The notes under the pieces are model-generated. The model was given only the letters and a program-made list of their open reading frames with translations. It ran no database searches and had not been told where the DNA came from. From Phoronis ovalis (Eukaryota; Phoronida; Phoronidae), in NCBI GenBank assembly GCA_028565635.1, contig JAOXYB010035328.1, positions 1-13,911 of the forward strand: DNA of 13,911 nucleotides, in the 5' to 3' direction. Made by a program: the position numbers and the translations under genes. Below, in pieces: positions 1 through 8,227 of the stretch; within the stretch, counting starts at the first letter, position 1, and the number at the start of each line of letters is the position of its first letter.

Positions 1-333
1 TACCGCTATACCTTTATCGCTGAACTACTCAAACCTAAACTATTTAAACCATATATTGCGTTGCGTTACATTATGACACGTGGCAAATACACATTTTACC
101 GCGTAATTTACCTAAAGGCTTTGAACGTAACAGTTACCATCACATGACTTGTCAGTTATATTGGGGTACCTCAGGTTTACTTTTTTATGACATATTTCTT
201 ATAATTATTACATAAACTTGCTATAACAAAATAGTGTTTCCAATACGAATTACTGGAGCAATTCTGATACATGCACAGATATGCTACAGAAATTTTAATT
301 CCATATGTTGACAAAATATGTGAATCCTGAGAC
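1..333. other. AT-rich stretch, no gene seen
   Basis: No exon, RNA gene or clear repeat was recognised here. The pogo-like transposase remnant starts at its right edge, so part of this stretch may be older, unreadable body of the same element. The 62-codon minus-strand frame at 177-365 overlaps that remnant and has no recognisable protein features. Confidence 0.4.
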
Positions 334-574
334 TTACCTTTAAGGGAAGCCAACTTAAAATACATGTTTGTACTAGCTGGTTGTACATGGGAATTACAAC
401 CCTAGATGGCAATGGAGACATTGAGTACAAGAATTTAGTTAAAAAACGATTTCAAGACTGGTACTCAAACCAAATTAAAATAGGTTTAGATTCTGGCACA
501 TGGGGTATGAATCTGTTAGTAAAGATGTGGTATTACATGGATTGAACCGTACTGGAATATTAGACGTACTGTAA
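334..574 (+). pseudogene. pogo/Tigger-type transposase C-terminal remnant
   Basis: This looks like the end of the DDE domain of a pogo/Tigger-type (Tc1-mariner superfamily) transposase, in three frame pieces. The first (about 340-402) reads LREANLKYMFVLAGCTWELQP, like the family's conserved hydrophobic strand, Gly-Cys-Thr turn and Leu-Gln-Pro-Leu-Asp motif. A frameshift near 400 leads to a second piece (about 402-515) with Leu-Asp, then DIEYKNLVKKRFQDWY, matching the basic-aromatic helix that follows. A third frame (about 512-574) gives KDVVLHGLNRTGILDVL and TAA at 572-574, resembling the family's usual C-terminal Gly-Ile motif. The second and third pieces sit closer together than expected, suggesting an internal deletion. 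An AATAAA follows at 598-603. Frameshifts and the missing N-terminal and catalytic parts mean it is dead. The family call rests on remembered motifs and was not searched. Confidence 0.5.
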
Positions 575-898
575 TTATTTTGTGATGTAGATGTTTAAAT
601 AAATGAATTAAAATTTAAAATTACAAACATGATTTTTATTTTAAGTACTTATCTGCGTTGGCAGAATTTCTCATTATACTTTTAATTCACAGGACCATTA
701 TTTCGCGCCATTTTGCCAACTGCGAAATATGCTATTGTTAATTTCATGTGAAAGAAAGGGAAATTACAGTATTCGGTACTTTACATAGGTATCTCTTCCA
801 GAACTACTCCAGAAATTGTACTGCAAAGATACAAATCAAGACAATAGGATGTAATCATAGAGATGTGATATGCATTAAACATGACAATGTCTCTTTAA
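575..898. other. non-coding stretch, nothing recognised
   Basis: Apart from the AATAAA at 598-603, probably tied to the transposase remnant, no structure stands out. The short open frame at 748-939 runs into the repeat that starts near 899 and shows no protein features. Confidence 0.4.
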
Positions 899-1171
899 GC
901 GATCAGCTTCCTATTTGGTACAGAGTAAAATACAAGTGAGATATAACATTGGCCTCGATTACTTACAATATGGCCGACTGGTGGCCATATTTGTTCCCAA
1001 GAGGGTACATCACGCTGTGTCTATAGCCACAAAAACGAACCGCTGCATGGATAATTCAAAGGCCGTTTTAAGTGGGCATAATTGGCTAGGTTATATTTTT
1101 AAATGACCTTGAGAGGCAGGTCAAATGCTGGTAATAATCTTCAACATTTTTGCAATGCGTAACACTTTCTT
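899..1171. repeat. ~270-300 bp repeat, copy A
   Basis: First of several diverged copies of one unit. Landmarks in order are CGATCAGCTTC followed by TTGGTACAG; CTCGATTACTT; ATATGGCCGACTGGTGGCCAT; TTTGTTCCCAAGAG; GTGTCTATAGCC; GGATAATTCAAAGG; GGCTAGGT; TGACCTTGAGAGGCAGGTCA; and GTAACACTTTCTTTGTCTC. The same landmarks, in the same order, recur in copy B and in partial copies C, D and E. Open frames inside it are repeat sequence, not genes. Confidence 0.75.
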
Positions 1172-1495
1172 TGTCTCGCAATATTTATTTGATAAGCTTT
1201 ACATAGTAAATACTGGTTAAGGTATAGGTCAGTAATAATTTGACCTGGATCACTTCCAGAATGCCCAACTGGTAGCCATTTTGTTCCCGAGAGAGCACAT
1301 CAAGTGTCTATAGCCGCGAAGATAAATGCTGGCTGGACAATTCAAAGGTGGTTGTAAGAAAGCTATAGTTTGGGGTGTATAATAGACTAGGTGACACTTT
1401 AAAGTGACGTTGAGAAATAGGTCAAATGCTAGTAAGAGTCGTGGACATTTTTTGTTGTGCATAACACTTTCTTTGTCTCAGTTTCATATGGCCCA
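1172..1495. repeat. ~270-300 bp repeat, copy B (tandem to A)
   Basis: This copy follows copy A head to tail and repeats its landmarks: TTTGACCTGGATCACTTCC, CCAACTGGTAGCCATTTTG, TTCCCGAGAGAGCACATCA, GTGTCTATAGCC, TGGACAATTCAAAGGTGG, ACTAGGTGACA, TAGGTCAAATGC and ATAACACTTTCTTTGTCTC. It has point differences and small indels throughout, so the duplication is not recent. The minus-strand frame at 1250-1462 is a by-product of the repeat. Confidence 0.75.
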
Positions 1496-1872
1496 AGTAC
1501 ACCATAGCTCGAGGCTTTGTTGACGCTACATTTATACGAATGTAGTACCAGCATATTAATACACATATTTTTTTCTTTTTTGGAGGGCTGTGGCATTTTA
1601 ATTTTGGGAGTTTTGTAATGTCAACATGTACTTTCTGACTGAAGCAATAAAATCCAAGAGATCATTACAATTTTTTAAAAATCTGAATTTGAATTCTGGC
1701 CTATTTATCACAGGAATATTGCGATTCATAGGTCGATTTTGTTCTAACGCAATTTTCTCAAAATCAGTATTGACAAGACTGCATGAAAAGTTAACTGGTA
1801 GTGTATGAAAGAGTGTACGCTCACATTATGAAGAGATCATAGTTTCGGGAATTTTGCTCTATTTGATATGTA
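1496..1872. other. spacer between repeat copies and MITE
   Basis: AT-rich sequence with no recognised gene. The 60-codon frame at 1626-1808 has no recognisable domain or splice context, so I do not call it a gene. Confidence 0.35.
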
Positions 1873-1884
1873 CTGTATTTTCTC

Positions 1885-1990
1885 TAATAACCGCCCTCTG
1901 CTTTAATAATCGCCCCTTTCTAATAATCGCCCCCTCTGGTGACTAAAATAATTCAATAATCTCCCCCTCTCTAATAGTGCCCTGGGGCGG
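1885..1990 (+). repeat. left subterminal TAATAATCGCCCC repeat cluster of the MITE
   Basis: About four to five imperfect iterations of TAATAATCGCCCCCTCT, starting near 1885, 1904, 1921 and 1953, with the last one degenerate. Subterminal repeats in DNA transposons often bind transposase; that role is inferred here. Confidence 0.7.
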
Positions 1991-2260
1991 CAATTTGAAT
2001 TGAAGACCCATTTGAATTAATGTCAGATAATCACATTTTAATTCATTATTATGTGTAGTTGATTAGCTCTTTTTTGGTTGATGTGTATTTATTAGTAATA
2101 ATCCCCCAAATTATCTTTAATAAGTGCTTTGGCTCGCAAAACAAACTGCGAATCATCAGACATCTCCAATAATATGAGTTTTGTTTGATAAACTGCCTTG
2201 TGTATCGCAAACAATAGAATTAAAAAATCTTACATATTCATGCCAGGAGTATATAGAAGT

Positions 2261-2340
2261 TAATAATTGCCCCCTCTCTATTAATCGCCCCCTCTAATAA
2301 TTGCCCCCCCCAGAAAAGCATTTTTTTAAATAATCGCCCA
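2261..2340 (+). repeat. right subterminal TAATAATCGCCCC repeat cluster of the MITE
   Basis: Four iterations of the same motif seen at the left end, such as TAATAATTGCCCCCTCTC at 2261 and TAATCGCCCCCTCTAA just after. They run on the same strand as the left cluster, although the outer termini are inverted, so these are direct repeats inside an inverted-repeat element. Confidence 0.7.
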
Positions 2341-2414
2341 GGGTGATTATTTGAGAAAATACTGTACATGAACGTTTTTCTGTTGAGTTGGATAAGGAGT
2401 CAATATTCACTGTA

Positions 2415-2655
2415 GAGTAAATTCAGGTTAGGTATAACTTCCAATATGGCTGCTGGTTATGTTCGAGATTGCTGGTCACATGCTGATTTCGGGAAAAATG
2501 AAGGTATGACTGGACAATTCAAAGGTGGATTCACAAAGGCCGTAGGTTGATTGGTGTATTAGGCTAGGTGACATTTTAAAATGATCTTGAGAAGTAGGTC
2601 AAATGCCGGTACAAATCTTCCACATTTTTTTTGTAACATTTTCTTTCTGTTGATA
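2415..2655. repeat. ~270-300 bp repeat, copy C (partial, diverged)
   Basis: Shares the unit's landmarks: ACTTCCAATATGGCTGCTGG, TGACTGGACAATTCAAAGG, GGTGGATTCACAAAGGCC, GGCTAGGTGACATTTTAAA, TGATCTTGAGAAGTAGGTCA and AACATTTTCTTTCTG. The middle part between the ATATGGC block and the GGACAATTC block has diverged. It continues directly into copy D. Confidence 0.65.
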
Positions 2656-2770
2656 ATAATCCGATCAGCTTCATATTCGGTACAGGTGCATGGTAATAAT
2701 TATGACCCAGATTACTTCCATATGGCCAACTGGCCCTCATGTTTGGTCCCGAAAGAGCAGTGTTCTCCAT
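2656..2770. repeat. ~270-300 bp repeat, copy D (5' part only)
   Basis: Begins with CCGATCAGCTTCATATTCGG, matching the start of copy A, then CCCAGATTACTTCCATATGG and CCAACTGGCC, then GGTCCCGAAAGAGCA. It breaks off after that. Both strands are open over part of it, as expected from a repeat and not from a gene. Confidence 0.6.
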
Positions 2771-2959
2771 GACCACTTTTTGCATTGCGCCACACACTCA
2801 AACTCCTTGGACGCACACTAACCTCCTCCACTGCATTTTTCCATCAGTGCCATGCTGTTTAAGTTGCGTAGTAGTTGCAACCTACCGGGATTATACCTTT
2901 CTTTTTTTACTCAATCTTGAAACTTCAATCTATACAGGTACCAAGCTTGAGGTGGGGGA
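2771..2959. other. non-coding stretch, nothing recognised
   Basis: Lies between the end of repeat copy D and the AGGTCA-rich repeat. The open frame at 2739-3011 crosses both and shows no domain, so it is not called. Confidence 0.35.
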
Positions 2960-3480
2960 GAAGGGCATTCAAAAATTGGTCAAAATAGGTCAAGTTTTTA
3001 AAATTGCTTAAAATATTCAAAAGTGATGGTATTGGGTATGTAATGGTTTGGTGATTTTTACTGTCATTTGGGGTCAAAAGTTCGGATTTTCATTTTTTGC
3101 ATGTTTTCGATCAGTTCCTACAGGAAAGATGTTGTAATTCAAGTACAACTATTGTTACAGGCTTGTTGTTTGACATATGTCATCTCCAGGCAGGATGACT
3201 TGACCTTGAGGTCGAAAGGTCATTTAGAGGTCAAATATTAAAATTGCATGAAACTTGCAAAATGATGTTTCATGTAATTAAAAGGTCATCTAGGGTCGTT
3301 TGGTCATTGCAAAGTCAAAAACTGAAAACAACTAAATTCTTGAAAATCAATGAAAATTTCAAACGTGAAGGTTATCTGGGAAGACATTGAAGTCAGAAGG
3401 TGATTCATGGGTCAAAAAGTTAAAATCTTCAAATAGCATGAAAGTTGAAGTGATTAAATTGTTAAAACTTGAAGCAGAAT
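2960..3480. repeat. degenerate AGGTCA-rich repeat
   Basis: A module of AGGTCAA, then TTAAAATTGC, then a CATGAAA-like stretch, then AAAGTGATG recurs near 2985, 3228 and 3410, spaced by about 240 and 180 bp, with strong divergence. AGGTCA or its complement occurs many times (for example 2989, 3201, 3217, 3228 and 3282). A perfect 8-bp inverted pair CATGAAAC/GTTTCATG lies at 3247-3274. It resembles old satellite or transposon-derived DNA. The 65-codon frame at 3387-3584 has no identifiable protein features. Confidence 0.5.
3201..3233 (+). promoter_or_regulatory. cluster of nuclear-receptor-type half-sites (DR2, DR5)
   Basis: TGACCT (3201-3206), two bases, AGGTCG (3209-3214), two bases, AGGTCA (3217-3222), five bases, AGGTCA (3228-3233). 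The last pair is a perfect direct repeat with 5-bp spacing (DR5), the classic retinoic-acid-receptor arrangement; the pair before it is DR2 with one mismatch. Because the surrounding repeat is full of AGGTCA, it may be accidental. Receptor binding is inference only. Confidence 0.25.
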
Positions 3481-4388
3481 TAAAATATGAAGTTAAAAAG
3501 TCAATTAGAGGTCATCCAATGTTCATTGCCTCAACAATCTTTTGTATTTGGCATATGGATTTGAAAAAAATTACAGTTGCCTAGGTTTTCTGGTAATCCT
3601 AAGGTCAAGACCCCAACCATGTGTGTGTGTATGTGTGTGAGCATGCAACTTGGCCTTTGCTAAAAAGTGTTTTTAGTTTTGATCCTAATATTTAAAAATT
3701 AACCTGGTTTACAACTCTTTGTGAGAGAGCATTCTCCAACAGAAAGTGCCTTGTCAGCAAAGCACATGGCTTAGAGGTCAAGCTGCTGAGTAAAAGCTAG
3801 CCATAAATAATTTGTTAATAGGTATAATTTTCCTTAGTTATACAGATACTAGATTCATTAAAAGGTAAATATTAAGCCTGAATCTTTTTAAAATTCAATT
3901 CAAAGGTCTTGCATTTTTGGCATGAGTATACTTATGCCATATATCTTAGCCTAAATTGTTCCCCAGACATAATATTTACTGTTTTTCCAAACAAAGTTAA
4001 TGTCAATATTAATTTTGGAGCTTTATCTGATAGTCCCATACCTAATTACTAATTGATGTCACTAGTGGAAGCTCTAAGTTTGTTAGAAAAATGTCTGCAT
4101 TTCATAGTCTTTATCTCATGATTTCTTTTTATAGTTTTAAGCTGATCATGCATTGTTGGACAAGCTCATTTTCTTAGGAGTATCAATAAATATTTAGGGT
4201 AATTTTTTTTCATCAGTTATTGCATTTAAAGTTATATAATACACCAGTTAGAAAATTCAGTTACATCAAAATGTATTAACTTTGCAACAAAACTTCAGGC
4301 AGCCACTGACAATAGAACAGGTATGGGTTCCCAAAACATATCTTACCTGGTCTAAGTTTAAAATTTATGATACACTTACACAGTGGTC
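3481..4388. other. non-coding stretch with a short GT microsatellite
   Basis: Holds a short TG-rich run at 3619-3639. The rest is AT-rich with no exon, RNA gene or repeat that I could recognise. CACAG at 4379-4383, just before the inverted-repeat arm, matches CACAG just after the other arm (6938-6942). Confidence 0.35.
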
Positions 4389-4864
4389 CACACGCAACCA
4401 TTCATAACCGATTTTACTGAAATGTTACGAAAAGAATATAGATTTTACAGGAATACATTGTGCGTGATTTCACTGGAATATGGTGGGTTTTTTGAGGCGG
4501 GTAAGACATTCAGTAGCATTTTTTGACACATAGCCTAACACTGTAGAAAAGCTGATACCCTAATGCAATAGGTTAGATATCTGTGTTAAGACCCACGATA
4601 ATTGCATGACAAAAATGCGTGATTTTAAGAGCTGAAGTGCGAGGCATAAAATTTGTCAACTGAAATCGATGACAAAATTGGTTCCTGTAGACCAATAAAT
4701 GCATAAAAACAGCATTTATCCTTTACATCACAACAGATTAGTCACATCTTTGCTCTCAGTGGACTCATTTGACAATTTCCATAAGAGATCCATTTTATCT
4801 TTTGTGTATAAATTAAATGTTGTATGACCGAAAAAATGATGTTAAGCACAAAATTAATTGTACC
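4389..4864 (+). repeat. long inverted repeat, left arm
   Basis: About 476 bp that recurs in reverse complement at 6471-6937. By eye the arms differ at about 15 positions plus three small indels. The homology starts sharply at CACACGCAACCATTCATAACC and weakens after AATTAATTGTACC, with patchy similarity to about 4917. Both arms can be read as a short open stretch ending at a donor-like GGCGG|GTAAGACATT (near 4500 here), but no known protein was recognised and the similarity runs on far past it. An inverted segmental duplication or two copies of an interspersed element are the likely explanations. Confidence 0.9.
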
Positions 4865-6470
4865 TGAATACCGCCAAGCACTCCTTATTTATTACCAGAA
4901 TATATTGTCATGTACTATATGCTGGACTGAATGAATAACTAACAAAATAACAATAAAATTACAATGTCTCAACCTATTATCTCGGCAGTAAGCACAAGGC
5001 ACACAGATGCATGATAACACATTAATAAACTTCATTTTATTTCTAATTTATCAGAGCTTGTCAGAAAGCATCGTGTATAAATAATATATTTTGGAAAACA
5101 TGTAAAATTCAGCATTGATCATAAGTAACGATTTGCGTTCTACTAATTCCATTCAAATCTCAGTATTTAAGGCAATGTTTGAAAAACTGTGGTGTGCGTC
5201 CAGGTGTGCGCGTGGAACTAGTTCCTGCCTTCCCTTGCCTTCGAGAAGAGTTTTGACTTTCTCGAGATTTGTAACCATTCAAAATACATTTTTGGCTGAA
5301 TTTGCTTAAAGCTTACCTTAAACAAATATAAACAACAAATATTTTAAGAAATACATGCTATCCAGTTTGTACATGTAAATGTAATTCATATTTGAGTAAG
5401 ACGAGTTATAATGTTCCAATGTAGACAAGTGTGTGTGGTTATGTTTTTTTTTTTGGAATCGCTCTTGAAAGGCATTGGAATTTAGCGCCGGATAATGAAG
5501 AAGTGACTATTTTTGTGTTTAAGTTGAAGAAAGAGGATTTGTGATAAATCGGCGTTTGGATTTGAGTGCAGGTACTTGTTATTTGGAGCATAAATATTAA
5601 TTGGAAGAGGAGGCATAGTAAAAACCTGACCCCGTTGGTTTCAGGACCTGTTTGTATATATATATATATTATATATGGATAATATATCATTATATTTGTT
5701 TATTTTAAAATATAACTACGCATGCTCGCCACGTGACCGTAGCTTCCCCAGGATTGATGGCCCACATAGTGTTAATTGTTATGATAAGGTACGTAATTCT
5801 TCAAAGGGACTTATTAAATAGTATTACTTCAAGTTGCTTAGTTTATATGGACAATAGGATAGACCTAGGCTGTCGTATTGTACCCGGGTATTGTGCAGTA
5901 CGAAACTGGGATATTATATTAATAACAGTTACTGTAATTTGTATAAATTGAAATAAACTTTGTAAAACTACCTTGTACTTGGCATTCCCTGTTAGTCATT
6001 CCACACGCGTGTATCTTAACTTCACTATAATTATGTATATAACTATGGAACATGTTTTCTACATAAATGCTGTTATAGTAGTAAATTAGAAACACTGAAT
6101 GATATAAACAATCGGAGGCGTTTTATCGGGCATGAAATGATGAATGGTACAGAAGCAACAGGTCCAGGGCAACAGCTTTCAATCCACCTGATGCTGTTGT
6201 CTTTTGACTTAATATTAAAAAACTACAAATCGACTAATCACCCGCTGACTGGAGCTTTTACAATTTTAAATAACTGAACTGCGCAAATGTCGATGTTTTT
6301 AATTGCATGATTTGCGTCAATGTTCCAAAACCGTTCTTACACGGCTATGTGGTGCAGATTTTTACCTGTGCGTACATTTTCATGTACATATAATAACCAT
6401 AATAATATGCAAGTATGTGCACACATGTCATATATTCCGGTGATAAATCAAGAGTACTTTGAGGTGTTCC
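4865..6470. other. spacer between inverted-repeat arms
   Basis: About 1.6 kb between the two arms. It contains a T-rich run near 5445-5455 and an AT microsatellite at 5654-5696. The open frames at 5115-5309, 5439-5690 and 5733-5951 have no domain or splice context that I recognise. If arms and spacer are one large element, no transposase is visible in it. Confidence 0.5.
5654..5696. repeat. (TA)n microsatellite
   Basis: A short TA dinucleotide run with a few interruptions, followed by ATATATGGATAATATATC. It can pair with itself. Confidence 0.7.
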
Positions 6471-6937
6471 GGTACAATTAATTTTGCTTATCATTTTTTT
6501 GGTCATACAACATTTTATACACAAAACATAAAATGGATCTCTTACGGAAATTGTCAAATGAGTCCACCGAGAGCAAAGATATGACCAATCTGTCGTGATG
6601 TAAAGGATAAATGCTGTTTTTATGCATTTATTGGTCTACAGGAACCAATTTTGTCATCGATTTTAGTTGACAAATTTTATGCCACGCACTTCAGCTCTTA
6701 AAATCACACATTTTTGTCATGCAATTATCGTGGGTTTTAACACAGATATCTAACCTATTGCATTAGGGTATCAGCTTTTCTACAGTGTTAGGCTATATGT
6801 CAAAAAATGCTACTGAATGTCTTACCCGCCTCAAAAAATCCACCATATTCCAGTGAAATCACGCAGAATGTATTCCTGTAAAATCTATATTCTTTTCGTA
6901 ACATTTCAGTAAAATCGGTTATGAATGGTTGCGTGTG
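6471..6937 (-). repeat. long inverted repeat, right arm
   Basis: Reverse complement of 4389-4864, about 96% identical by eye. The outer edge is sharp: similarity stops at GCGTGTG (6931-6937), followed by CACAG (6938-6942). The inner edge is fuzzy, with weaker similarity down to about 6424. The minus-strand frames at 6345-6557 and 6800-6994 lie mostly within this arm; the second is also readable in the left arm with few changes, but this follows from the high DNA identity. Confidence 0.9.
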
Positions 6938-7189
6938 CACAGCCAGAGGTGGCTTCGAGAAACCCACCCCAGAACTTTTTCTTTGACCACCCATCTAGGG
7001 TCAGTAAGAACAAGGAATCTCTAACAAACTGAAGACTTTAATGTCAACGATATATTCAGGAGCACGTGAAAGTAATCAAATCTTTGAGATTTTGTGTTCT
7101 GCAAAACACTTTTGTTTCACAATAACTGCTTCAGTTTTTTATCGAACCAGCTTTCATATTAATTTGGTAAATACAAACCAAAGCACAGA
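6938..7189. other. non-coding stretch, nothing recognised
   Basis: Unique AT-rich sequence between the right arm of the inverted repeat and repeat copy E. No exon seen. Confidence 0.35.
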
Positions 7190-7300
7190 TCGGTTATTTT
7201 GACCTTGATTACTTCCATTTATTCCTGAAAGGGAATAGCACGTGCGATTTTCCAGAAAGATGAAGCATTGACTGGACAATTAATTCCAAGGTGGATTCAT
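7190..7300. repeat. ~270-300 bp repeat, copy E (rearranged fragment)
   Basis: TTTTGACCTTGATTACTTCC, CCTGAAAGGGAATAGCAC, TGACTGGACAATTAATTCC and AAGGTGGATTCATGA match the landmark series of copies A to D, with internal deletion. It sits 4.4 kb from copy D, so the family is dispersed as well as tandem. Confidence 0.5.
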
Positions 7301-7467
7301 GAACTTACAATAAGAAATAACTTTGAATGTACTCGTGTGTATTATGATTCTAAGAAGGAGACTTCTACCAAAGCAGACAAGCTTCGTAAATTGGACTCCC
7401 TACTTAAAGACGACATATTGCCCATACTCAGATTGGCATCTGTCGTCGTAGACAACTTGTTGTAATC
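7268..7467 (+). other. short open frame of unknown nature
   Basis: The frame starts inside repeat copy E and runs 65 codons to a TAA. Its second half has a charged helix-like segment with KADKLRKLDSLLKDDILPIL. It ends about 90 bp before the OPA1 exon and cannot be joined to it. The LRKL...L segment is faintly like the linker before the integrase of BEL/Pao retroelements, but this is too weak to claim. It may be a degraded element fragment or chance. Confidence 0.15.
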
Positions 7468-7557
7468 CTTTTATTTGTAACTTATCGGAACTATAAAATG
7501 TGATTAAGTTGTCTCAACTGGTGTTCCATGTGCTCTTTAATTTTTTTTGTCTTTTAG

Positions 7558-7703
7558 ATCAAGAAGATATTAGATGGTCAATTATTTCCAATGAGAGCTC
7601 TAGGTTATTTTGCTGTGGTAACAGGGCATGGTAATACCAATGACAGTATACAGTCAATAAAGGCATACGAAGAAATTTTTTTTAAGAATTCTAAACTGTT
7701 TAG
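7558..7703 (+). CDS. OPA1: OPA1-like mitochondrial dynamin GTPase, exon (G5-loop region)
   Basis: OPA1 is the dynamin-family GTPase of the mitochondrial inner membrane that drives inner-membrane fusion and keeps cristae shaped. This exon follows a T-rich tract and CTTTTAG acceptor, starts in phase 0 and ends in phase 2 at TTTAG|GTATTG. It encodes 48 codons plus two bases. The core [18 protein letters not shown] matches the OPA1 segment after the TKVD (G4) motif; [11 protein letters not shown] corresponds to the G5-loop strand of dynamins. The second half, [13 protein letters not shown], matches the start of the helical region. A run of eight T (7676-7683) encodes part of Ile-Phe-Phe and the frame stays open through it. 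The exon carrying G4 should lie upstream but is not in the window. Family call from memory, with very strong motif agreement. Confidence 0.93.
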
Positions 7704-8111
7704 GTATTGTTGTTTTCTGACATCATCAATTTTCATAGCCAAGCCTTGATTTACCTGAGCTTTTGTATGGCTAGAATAGTTTTAGCTTCCTCGGCATTGA
7801 TAAAAAAAATGATGGGGCTGGGCATATAGTTGTAGGCTATGCATCATCAGCGTCGTATGTAACGCTATCAAAGGTGCCGTAATAGCATCCAAAGTCTATT
7901 TATGGAAAGCCCTGGTAGTAACATTAATAACTTGATGCAGGTAGGTATACTAAAATAAATTAAGCTAAAACTGAGCTTTTTTGTTAATTTTTAAGATTTT
8001 GAGTTGAAAAATTAGTCTGACAAGTCTTGTTTACGACTGAGTATGCCTTCAAAGCCAGTCATATGGCAAACAATAATTTTAAAGAGACTGAAAATATTCT
8101 TGCACTTTCAG
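7704..8111 (+). other. OPA1 intron, 408 bp
   Basis: GTATTG donor, TGCACTTTCAG acceptor, interrupting a codon in phase 2 (AG|G). No element or conserved motif was noticed in it. Confidence 0.85.
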
Positions 8112-8227
8112 GGATGGTGTATTAAAGCCTTCACAAATGACTACACACAATTTAAGTATGGCTGTGTCTGACAGATTTTGGAAAATGGTACAAGAATCAA
8201 TAGAACAGCAAGCTGATGCTTTCAAAG
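8112..8227 (+). CDS. OPA1: OPA1-like mitochondrial dynamin GTPase, exon (start of stalk region)
   Basis: This 116-bp exon completes the split Arg codon of the previous exon and ends in phase 1 at CAAAG|GTAACT. It encodes 38 full codons, including [20 protein letters not shown], a highly conserved OPA1 segment that follows the GTPase core and opens the helical stalk/bundle part. The acceptor TTGCACTTTCAG fits the frame. Starting translation at the ATG at 8137 and reading through to 8328 is wrong: that frame runs past the donor into intron. Phase agreement with both neighbouring exons and the expected order of OPA1 segments make the call secure. Confidence 0.93.

Larger units (their letters stand above)
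1873..2364. mobile_element. pogo/Tigger-type MITE, 492 bp, TA target duplication
   Basis: The left end (from 1873) reads CTGTATTTTCTCTAATAA and the right end, read inward on the minus strand from 2364, reads CAGTATTTTCTCAAATAA: a terminal inverted repeat with few mismatches. Each end touches a TA dinucleotide (1871-1872 and 2365-2366), the target duplication of Tc1-mariner/pogo elements. There is no transposase frame, so it would depend on a transposase made elsewhere. Inside each end is a cluster of a TAATAATCGCCCCCTCT-like motif (1885-1990 and 2261-2340), all on the same strand. It lies between copies B and C of the dispersed repeat. Confidence 0.85.

Noticed and set aside
1885-2340. Regularly spaced TAATAATCGCCCC motifs as a possible CRISPR-like or telomere-like array
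   Set aside because: Spacing is irregular, copies are imperfect, and they sit at the two ends of a clear MITE in a eukaryotic intron.
2576-2797. Overlapping open frames on both strands near 2580-2800
   Set aside because: They fall within dispersed-repeat copies C and D, and the other copies do not keep the frames.
3387-3584. 65-codon Lys-rich plus-strand frame
   Set aside because: Lies in a degenerate AT-rich repeat whose copies are not open in the same frame, with no known domain.
5439-5690. 83-codon minus-strand frame
   Set aside because: Starts in a TA microsatellite, low complexity at both ends, no domain.
1-7557. Search for an upstream OPA1 exon carrying the TKVD (G4) motif
   Set aside because: Scanned by eye and not found, so the segment is treated as intron.
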